Shown here: positions 57,139-64,000 of the stretch, in pieces
Numbering within the stretch: the first letter of the stretch is position 1
How the letters are laid out: the number at the start of each line of letters is the position of its first letter
Origin: Pasteurellaceae bacterium
GTDB lineage: Bacteria; Pseudomonadota; Gammaproteobacteria; Enterobacterales; Pasteurellaceae
Direction of reading: 5' to 3'
DNA length: 64,000 nucleotides
Assembly: GCA_900756155.1 (NCBI GenBank)
Contig: CAAEJV010000017.1
Location: forward strand, 62,001 to 126,000
The notes under the pieces: model-generated
What the model was told of the DNA's origin: nothing
Seen by the model: the letters and a program-made list of their open reading frames with translations, nothing else
Database searches by the model: none
Position numbers and translations under genes: made by a program

Positions 57139-57987
57139 ATGGCGTTTAGCTCTCTTTTTACTCTTATTGATGACATTGCATCGATTCTTGATGATGTCGC
57201 CTTGATGACCAAAATAGCAGCCAAGAAAACCGTTGGCGTAGTAGGCGATGACTTAGCCTTAAATGCTAATCAGGTAACAGGGGCATCTTCCGATCGTGAA
57301 TTACCCATTGTTTGGGCAGTCACCAAAGGATCCTTAGTCAATAAAGTCATTTTAATTCCAATTGCTTTACTGCTTTCTGCATTTTTACCTTGGTTGATCG
57401 TGCCACTTCTGATGATTGGTGGAGCGTATTTATGTTTTGAAGGTGTAGAGAAAATTCTGCATAAATTTATTGCCCATGAAGAGCACGAAGAAAAAACAAC
57501 CTTTAATGAAGCCGCTAAAATTAAAGGGGCAATTCGTACGGATTTTATTCTTTCTGCTGAAATTATTATTATTGCATTGGGCGAATTAACCGAAGCGAGC
57601 TTGCTGACTCGCATCATTTCTCTTTCGATAGTGGGTATCGGAATTACTATTTTTGTTTATGGCTTGGTCGCATTGATTGTTAGAGCGGATGATTTCGGCT
57701 TATACCTTATCAAAAAAGGGGGCGTAGCGAAGTCAATCGGGAATGCAATTTTAGTGATTATGCCAAAATTTATGCGTTCACTTAGTTTTATCGGTACGCT
57801 TGCGATGTTCTTAGTCGGTGGCGGTATTTTTGTGCATAATGTAGATTTCATTCATCATTTGCTCGCTGATTATCAATTAGCTGATGGCTTATTAGGTAAT
57901 GTGGCAACGTTAGTCGTTGGTGTGATTGTTGGGGCGATTGCTTGTGCGATTGTATTACCCGCAATGAAATTATTCGGTAAACACTAA
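57139..57987 (+). CDS. yedI: YedI family (DUF808) membrane protein
   Basis: An inner-membrane protein of 282 residues with several hydrophobic helices. The N-terminal soluble region SLFTLIDDIASILDDVALMTKIAAKKT and GVVGDDLALNANQV is the hallmark of the DUF808/YedI family. The function is unknown. It starts 41 bases after dnaX with AAAGGAAAAAAT and is followed by a good terminator. Confidence 0.88.
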   Translation: MAFSSLFTLIDDIASILDDVALMTKIAAKKTVGVVGDDLALNANQVTGASSDRELPIVWAVTKGSLVNKVILIPIALLLSAFLPWLIVPLLMIGGAYLCFEGVEKILHKFIAHEEHEEKTTFNEAAKIKGAIRTDFILSAEIIIIALGELTEASLLTRIISLSIVGIGITIFVYGLVALIVRADDFGLYLIKKGGVAKSIGNAILVIMPKFMRSLSFIGTLAMFLVGGGIFVHNVDFIHHLLADYQLADGLLGNVATLVVGVIVGAIACAIVLPAMKLFGKH

Positions 57988-58003
57988 AAACGAGATAAAA
58001 AAT

Positions 58004-58039
58004 AACCGCACTTTGATGCTTTCAAGGTGCGGTTTTTTT
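58004..58039. terminator. Terminator between convergent yedI and proA
   Basis: AACCGCACTTTGA (58004-58016) pairs with 58022-58034 (one G-T wobble) around TGCTT and is followed by a long T-run. One arm contains an uptake signal; the other has a one-base variant. Confidence 0.88.
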
Positions 58040-58053
58040 ATGGATGAAACAGA

Positions 58054-59307
58054 CTATTTACGAGAAGTGTAATCGCCGATACAGACCCATTTATAGCTGG
58101 TTAAGGCCTCTAATCCCATTGGACCACGAGCATGAAGTTTTTGAGTACTTACCGCCACTTCTGCACCTAAACCAAATTGTCCGCCATCGGTAAATCGAGT
58201 ACTTGCATTAACATACACGGCTGCTGCATCTACTTGATTGATAAACTGTGTCGCTAATCGTTGATTTTCCGTTAAGATACTTTCTGAATGTTGAGTGCCA
58301 TATTCACGAATGTGAGCAATCGCCGCATCCATATCTTCAACCGCCACAACATTGAGATCGAGTGAGCCCCATTCCTGACGTAGCGCTTGTTCGGTCACTT
58401 CTTGCACATCGATATTTGCAGCTTGAAGAATCGAAAGTGCGGTCGATTTTGCATGGAATTTTACTTTTTTCTCAGCTAAATATTTCGCGAGTTTTGGTAG
58501 GAAGGTTTCTGCAATTGAACGTTGAACTAAAAGCGTTTCTAACGTATTACATGTGCTTGGACGTTGGCATTTTGCATTCGCAATCACCGCAAGGGCTTTT
58601 TCTTGGTCAGCACTTTCTTCCACAAAAAGATGACAAACGCCCACACCACCAACAATCACTGGAATTGTAGAATGTTGTTTACAAAGTTCATGTAAACCAG
58701 CTCCGCCACGAGGAATAATCATATCCACGTAGCGATCCAATTTAAGCAGTTGCATTACAAGTTCACGATTCGGATCGGTAATGGCTTGGACTGCATGGCG
58801 TGGTAATCCCGCTTGTTCAAGGGCATTTTGTACCACTTCCACTAAAATTTGGTTGGAATGTTGTGTTTCTTTTCCACCACGTAAAATCACGGCATTACCG
58901 GTTTTTAAGCAAAGGCTCGCTACATCAATGGTGACATTGGGACGCGCTTCGTAAATAGTGCCAATCACACCAAGCGGTGTACGAACGCGTTCGATCTTTA
59001 ATCCGCTATCTAAGGTGCCTCCATCAATGATTTTTCCCACTGGATCGGGGAGCGAAATCACATGGCGCACATCATTCGCAATGCCTTTTAGGCGATCTTC
59101 AGTTAATAAAAGGCGATCAATTAACGCTTCAGATAAGCCGTTTTGTTTCGCGATTTCAATATCTTTTTGGTTTGCAGCAAGAATACGATCCGCTTGTTGT
59201 TCTAATTGTTCCGCAATGATACTGAGCGCATGATTTTTTTCAGTGGTGTTTAACTGTGCTAAAATAAAGGCCGCATATTTGGCCTGTTTGCCCATTTGTT
59301 CTAACAT
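58054..59307 (-). CDS. proA: Gamma-glutamyl phosphate reductase
   Basis: The second enzyme of proline biosynthesis, an aldehyde-dehydrogenase-fold enzyme that reduces gamma-glutamyl phosphate with NADPH. Visible motifs are [14 protein letters not shown] [23 protein letters not shown], the catalytic cysteine in [12 protein letters not shown] and the terminal [13 protein letters not shown]. The length of 417 is standard. proB is not adjacent. The TRIC-family gene lies 15 bases upstream in the same direction, so the two may be co-transcribed. Confidence 0.95.
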   Translation of the reverse strand: MLEQMGKQAKYAAFILAQLNTTEKNHALSIIAEQLEQQADRILAANQKDIEIAKQNGLSEALIDRLLLTEDRLKGIANDVRHVISLPDPVGKIIDGGTLDSGLKIERVRTPLGVIGTIYEARPNVTIDVASLCLKTGNAVILRGGKETQHSNQILVEVVQNALEQAGLPRHAVQAITDPNRELVMQLLKLDRYVDMIIPRGGAGLHELCKQHSTIPVIVGGVGVCHLFVEESADQEKALAVIANAKCQRPSTCNTLETLLVQRSIAETFLPKLAKYLAEKKVKFHAKSTALSILQAANIDVQEVTEQALRQEWGSLDLNVVAVEDMDAAIAHIREYGTQHSESILTENQRLATQFINQVDAAAVYVNASTRFTDGGQFGLGAEVAVSTQKLHARGPMGLEALTSYKWVCIGDYTSRK

Positions 59308-59322
59308 AATTATTCCTTTTAA

Positions 59323-59985
59323 TTATTTCGTTTTCTTCGGTAATTTATCATGAGTTTCCTCTTCTTGCTCTTGGAAATCGAAAACCGGTAATCCCCAACC
59401 GAATCGAACAGCAAGTAAACGTAATGCAAAACCACTGAATAACGTGAGTAAAATTGAAAGCGTGTGTTCTACTTGAATGTGTTGTAATGCCATATACATA
59501 GCGGCAGAGAAGAATGATACGCTGGCGTAAAGTTCTTTTTGGAACACAAGGGGAATGCGGTTACACAGTAAATCACGTAATACACCACCAAATGCACCGG
59601 TCACGGTTGCCGCAATGGATGTCACGGTGAAGCCATAACCCATATCAATGGCAATTTGTGCACCAATAATGGAATACACGATTAATCCTAAGGCATCTAA
59701 TACCAAGAAAATCGTGCGGAAGTAGCGCATAAAATGTTTGATGAAGGGCGCGATAAAAACGGTTAATACAGCTGCACCGGCCACCATAATGAAATATTCA
59801 GGATGTTTAACCCAGCCAAGTGGGTAGTGTCCAAGTAAGACATCGCGTACCGAACCGCCACCAATCGCCGTGACGCAGGCAATAATAATTACCCCAAAAA
59901 TATCCATTTTTTCTCGTCCGGCGGCTAATGCACCGGTAATTCCTTCGGCAGTTATTCCAATAATATAAAGTACGCTTAATAGCAT
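59323..59985 (-). CDS. TRIC-family (UPF0126) membrane protein, putative cation channel
   Basis: An inner-membrane protein of 220 residues with seven hydrophobic helices arranged as two three-helix repeats plus one. Each repeat carries a glycine-rich element: [13 protein letters not shown] and [16 protein letters not shown]. These are the hallmarks of the bacterial TRIC/YicG-YadS family of trimeric cation channels. The C-terminal tail is polar and acidic-basic mixed. Selectivity and role in this organism are unknown. Confidence 0.87.
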   Translation of the reverse strand: MLLSVLYIIGITAEGITGALAAGREKMDIFGVIIIACVTAIGGGSVRDVLLGHYPLGWVKHPEYFIMVAGAAVLTVFIAPFIKHFMRYFRTIFLVLDALGLIVYSIIGAQIAIDMGYGFTVTSIAATVTGAFGGVLRDLLCNRIPLVFQKELYASVSFFSAAMYMALQHIQVEHTLSILLTLFSGFALRLLAVRFGWGLPVFDFQEQEEETHDKLPKKTK

Positions 59986-60118
59986 TTTTTTGTGGTTCCT
60001 AAAGTGCGGTTATAATTTTGTTTATTTTAAAAGGGAATGAGTCAAAATGCACGAAAGCCATTAAAAAAAGCTGTAAATTTTGGCATAATGACGCCTTCTT
60101 TTTCTAATCGAGAATCTT

Positions 60119-60919
60119 ATGTCAGAAGAACAATCCAAACCCTTAGCCGCATTTCTTGCTCTCTTGCCAATTGGGTTGCTATTAATTATTGAATGTTTTG
60201 CAGAGTCTTTGCAAACTGCTGAAAAATTGATTCCTCATTTGGCCTTTGGTGTGCTGATTGCTCAGCTACTTTGTTTAGTTGCGTTTATTAAAGGCGAAAT
60301 TTGTCCGGGACAACGTGGACGTTTAATCAAAGCAAATGTCTGTTTTGCACTTTATTGGTTCGTTTGGCTTGGAATGAACTTAGCCTCACCACATCATTAC
60401 GTGATGACTGATATCGTGAGCTTATGTGGATTATCTGCCGTATATGCAGTGTGGAAACAACCTAAAGATGAATCGGCTCGTCGTGGTTTCCTATTAATGG
60501 CATCGTTGGTGAGCGGATTGGGTGTGATTGCGTATTTGATGATTTTCTTCGGCAATCCAACACCAAATTTCGTGCAATATAATCCATTGGCACAAGCGGT
60601 GATGAGCGTATTGTTAGCGAATTTATGTTTGTCCGTTTCTCGTAACCGTTTACAAGGTTTTATTGCACTACTGCCATTATTGATGATTTTATTGCTTGCG
60701 CTAAATGCCTTGGCAGTACTGATTTTTATTATTTATCAAGGTGTAAGTGCGGTCAGTTTTGACGGTGTTTTTGCCTACGGCATTTATTTCCTGCTTCACT
60801 TAGTGATGGCAGGTATTCTGCTTTTACATAGTGTGAATAAATGGAAACTCAGTTATAACAGCTTGCTCATTTTGTTCTTTATGGCAGCGAGTTTGGCTGT
60901 TTGGGCGATGTTTATTTAA
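60119..60919 (+). CDS. Polytopic membrane protein of unknown function
   Basis: A 266-residue protein with about eight hydrophobic segments spread along its length and short polar loops (for example FIKGEICPGQRGRLIKAN and WKQPKDESARRG). No signal peptide beyond the first membrane helix. I do not recognise a functional family. Its stop TAA shares its last base with the ATG of the downstream transporter gene, which implies co-translation. An uptake signal lies near 60746. Confidence 0.75.
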   Translation: MSEEQSKPLAAFLALLPIGLLLIIECFAESLQTAEKLIPHLAFGVLIAQLLCLVAFIKGEICPGQRGRLIKANVCFALYWFVWLGMNLASPHHYVMTDIVSLCGLSAVYAVWKQPKDESARRGFLLMASLVSGLGVIAYLMIFFGNPTPNFVQYNPLAQAVMSVLLANLCLSVSRNRLQGFIALLPLLMILLLALNALAVLIFIIYQGVSAVSFDGVFAYGIYFLLHLVMAGILLLHSVNKWKLSYNSLLILFFMAASLAVWAMFI

Positions 60920-61797
60920 TGGATAAAATAAAATCTTACGCCGCCCCGATGTTAGTCGTGGGCTGCGTGCTATTTGGTTTAGGAAGCCTGATTGTTAAGT
61001 TTGTGCCAGTGGGTGGCTATGCTATCGCATTTTGGCGCTTACTCATTGCTTCTTTTATTTTCTGGTTCTTAATGAAATTAAAAAGACAGCGTTTTCCGAA
61101 AAGCCGTAAAGCGATGATGTATGCCGCATTAGCCGGCATCTTTTTAGCTTTTGATTTATCCTTTTGGCATGAAAGTGTATATGCGGTAGGACCGGGTATT
61201 TCAACGTTGCTGAATAGCTTACAGATTTTCTTTTTGGCAGCAATTGGCTATTTTTTCTTTGGTGAACGGCAAACTAAACTACAAATGTTAAGCCTTTTTT
61301 TAGCGGTTGCTGGCGTTGTTTTAATCTCAGGGGAAGAGCTACAACATAATTTTGATGGCATGTACGGCATTATCATCGGGCTCATTTCTGCTGGCTTGCT
61401 TGCCGCTTCAATGATTATGATTAAAAAAGTACACGAAGAAGAACCCACAGCTTTATTTTCGTTAATGTTTATTTTGAGTTTAAGTGGTGCGCTTGTCTTA
61501 ATTATTCCTTCGCTAATTTTTAATTCTGATAATCTTTATCCAACCACCTTCAGAGATTGGGGATTGGTGTTCATTTATGGTGCAGTGATGCAATGTGTCG
61601 CCTGGGGTATGATTGCTTATACGATTCCTTATTTATCATTGGGCTTAACCGGCTTATTACTGCTTTCTGAACCCGTGGTAGCGCTCGTAATTGATTATTT
61701 TGGATTGGATAAACCAATTAATCATTGGCAATGGGCGGGGGCAGTGCTGACATTAGTGGCGATTTATCTGGGCACTCAAAAAAGCAAAACGTCTTAA
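60919..61797 (+). CDS. EamA/DMT-family transporter
   Basis: An inner-membrane drug/metabolite-type transporter of 292 residues with ten predicted helices in two EamA repeats. Typical elements are VGGYAIAFWRLLIASFIFW and GPGISTLLNSLQIFFLAAIGYFFFGER (split) in the first half, and YLSLGLTGLLLLSEPVVALV in the second. The substrate is unknown. The start ATG overlaps the upstream stop (TAATG); a TTG start at 60901 is unlikely. Confidence 0.85.
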   Translation: MDKIKSYAAPMLVVGCVLFGLGSLIVKFVPVGGYAIAFWRLLIASFIFWFLMKLKRQRFPKSRKAMMYAALAGIFLAFDLSFWHESVYAVGPGISTLLNSLQIFFLAAIGYFFFGERQTKLQMLSLFLAVAGVVLISGEELQHNFDGMYGIIIGLISAGLLAASMIMIKKVHEEEPTALFSLMFILSLSGALVLIIPSLIFNSDNLYPTTFRDWGLVFIYGAVMQCVAWGMIAYTIPYLSLGLTGLLLLSEPVVALVIDYFGLDKPINHWQWAGAVLTLVAIYLGTQKSKTS

Positions 61798-61803
61798 GAC
61801 AAA

Positions 61804-61830
61804 AAAGTGCGGTAAATTTCACCGCACTTT
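61804..61830. terminator. Bidirectional uptake-signal-pair terminator
   Basis: AAAGTGCGGT (61804-61813) pairs perfectly with ACCGCACTTT (61821-61830), between the convergent transporter and YdcH-type genes. Confidence 0.8.
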
Positions 61831-61848
61831 GTCTTCACATTAAACCAA

Positions 61849-62067
61849 TTACTCAGCTGCTTTCTTTTTCAAGTATTGATAGAGCTCGTCTTTAATCCGT
61901 AATTTTTCTTTTTTCAAGTTCTCAATTTCCGTATGAGTAGCGAGTTCTATGTTATCAATCTTATTTTTGATCTCTTGGTCTAATGCATTGTGCTTTTCAA
62001 ACAAGCGATCGAAATAAGCATCTTTATTTTTGAGATTAGTAATTAAATCGCGAAATTCAGGAAACAT
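61849..62067 (-). CDS. YdcH family (DUF465) small coiled-coil protein
   Basis: A 72-residue helical protein with FPEFRDLITNLKNKDAYFDRLFEKHNALDQEI (split) and LKKEKLRIKDELYQYLKK, matching the YdcH/DUF465 pattern of a short antiparallel coiled-coil. Function unknown. AGGAGTAACC precedes the ATG on its strand. The 238-base gap up to serS contains an uptake signal (near 62175) and no gene that I can support. Confidence 0.82.
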   Translation of the reverse strand: MFPEFRDLITNLKNKDAYFDRLFEKHNALDQEIKNKIDNIELATHTEIENLKKEKLRIKDELYQYLKKKAAE

Positions 62068-62296
62068 AGGTTACTCCTCTTGGTTAACGTTCATTTTCAT
62101 TATAGAACTTTTTTTTGCTGTTTCTAGTGTCTCATTCTCAGAATTTGACAGAGATCACAAAATTAAATCATGGCAAAGTGCGGTCATAAAATGGGATGTT
62201 TTTGACGAGATTAATAAAAGAAAAATCAGGGTTTTAACTGGTTTATTTGCTCAAAGCACGCTAGAATAAAGGTATCTGTTTCATAATGAAAAATAG

Positions 62297-63595
<1,299 letters not shown>

Positions 63596-63618
63596 TCAAA
63601 AATATATTAATTCAATTT

Positions 63619-63647
63619 AGGGCTAATGTTTATTAGCCCTTTCTTTC
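63619..63647 (+). terminator. Intrinsic terminator after serS
   Basis: AGGGCTAAT (63619-63627) pairs perfectly with ATTAGCCCT (63632-63640) around GTTT and is followed by TTCTTTC. Confidence 0.88.
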
Positions 63648-63751
63648 ATTTAGAGCAATGAGATTTTTATTCTAGTATTTGAGATAAATCCACATCAATA
63701 TTCACGCATTTATAGGTAATCTTATAAGGTACCAATTTTAGGAGAATAATA

Positions 63752-64000
63752 ATGACTGATAAACGACCTTTTCCTTTGCCAACTGGGTATTTCGCGATTC
63801 CATTAGGCTTGGGTGCCTTGTCTTTAGCCTGGCTGCATATGGGCGATACGCTCTCTTTTTCTCGAAATGTAAGTGATATTATTGGATTAATTTCTATTTC
63901 AGTATGGGCGCTTTTCGTCTTGCTTTATATTTATAAAATGATTTATTTCTTTCACGAAGTTCGAGATGAATATTGCTGTCCGATACGTTTTTCTTTTCTT
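63752..64000 (+). CDS. tehA: TehA tellurite-resistance/dicarboxylate transporter family protein, N-terminal part
   Basis: A frame from ATG 63752 (after TTTTAGGAGAATAATA) runs off the right edge after 83 codons. The N-terminus FPLPTGYFAIPLGLGALSLAW and the next hydrophobic segment closely resemble H. influenzae TehA, a SLAC1-type anion channel homologue associated with tellurite resistance. It covers about the first two transmembrane helices. Whether the gene is intact cannot be seen. Confidence 0.85.
   Translation, partial: MTDKRPFPLPTGYFAIPLGLGALSLAWLHMGDTLSFSRNVSDIIGLISISVWALFVLLYIYKMIYFFHEVRDEYCCPIRFSFL

Noticed and set aside
62030..62269. A 79-codon plus-strand frame between the YdcH-type gene and serS
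   Set aside because: It begins inside the opposite gene, has no ribosome binding site at its start and includes an uptake signal in non-conserved-looking sequence.

Overview
The window is chromosomal DNA from a Pasteurellaceae bacterium, almost certainly a Haemophilus and plausibly H. parainfluenzae or a close relative. The Haemophilus-type DNA uptake signal AAGTGCGGT (or its complement) occurs roughly once per kilobase. It often sits as head-to-head pairs that form the stems of intrinsic terminators. The housekeeping proteins are typical Haemophilus. A complete sulfate-assimilation cluster is what points me away from H. influenzae; the species call is inference.

Layout. 1-3.7 kb: end of aceE, aceF (three lipoyl domains) and lpd, with a perfect hairpin plus an uptake signal in each intergenic gap. 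3.8-10.6 kb: mepS lipoprotein, an SOS-controlled UmuD-like protein without catalytic residues, sstT, modF, qmcA-nfeD, a flavin quinone reductase and a TorD-family chaperone. 10.6-19.4 kb: gyrA, ycaO, yegP, a methyltransferase, gloB, hemA and a secreted phosphodiester glycosidase. 19.4-22.1 kb: tRNA-Met, tRNA-Leu and two identical tRNA-Gln, a lipoprotein of unknown function, and prfC.

22.2-27.3 kb is the accessory region and the most interesting part. A leftward six-gene operon encodes a WYL-domain regulator, a small basic protein, a SUKH (SMI1/KNR4) immunity-type protein, a membrane-associated HNH nuclease-like protein, a coiled-coil protein with a C-terminal membrane anchor, and a HEPN protein with an intact RxxxxH motif. 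The genes overlap or are closely spaced and AT-rich, and by eye they lie in the longest stretch without an uptake signal (about 4.5 kb). I recognise no named system in this gene order; it is a candidate defence or toxin-immunity module.

27.5-30.8 kb: purC behind a perfect PurR-type operator, an SDR-fold protein and argG. 30.8-43.1 kb: sulfate uptake (cysA, cysW, cysT leftward; substrate-binding protein rightward) and assimilation (cysG, cysH, cysD, cysN, cysJ, cysI). CysH carries the 4Fe-4S cysteine pattern of APS reductases and no cysC is present, so the pathway probably skips PAPS. A palindromic MITE-like element separates cysD from cysN.

43.1-64 kb: fur and fldA behind Fur-box-like sites, ybfF, seqA, menE, an MscK-type channel, aroC, mepA, a TauE-family permease, lpxM, apt, dnaX, yedI, proA, a TRIC-family channel, two membrane proteins, a YdcH-type protein, serS and the start of tehA. 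No rRNA, CRISPR array, insertion sequence or prophage was seen.
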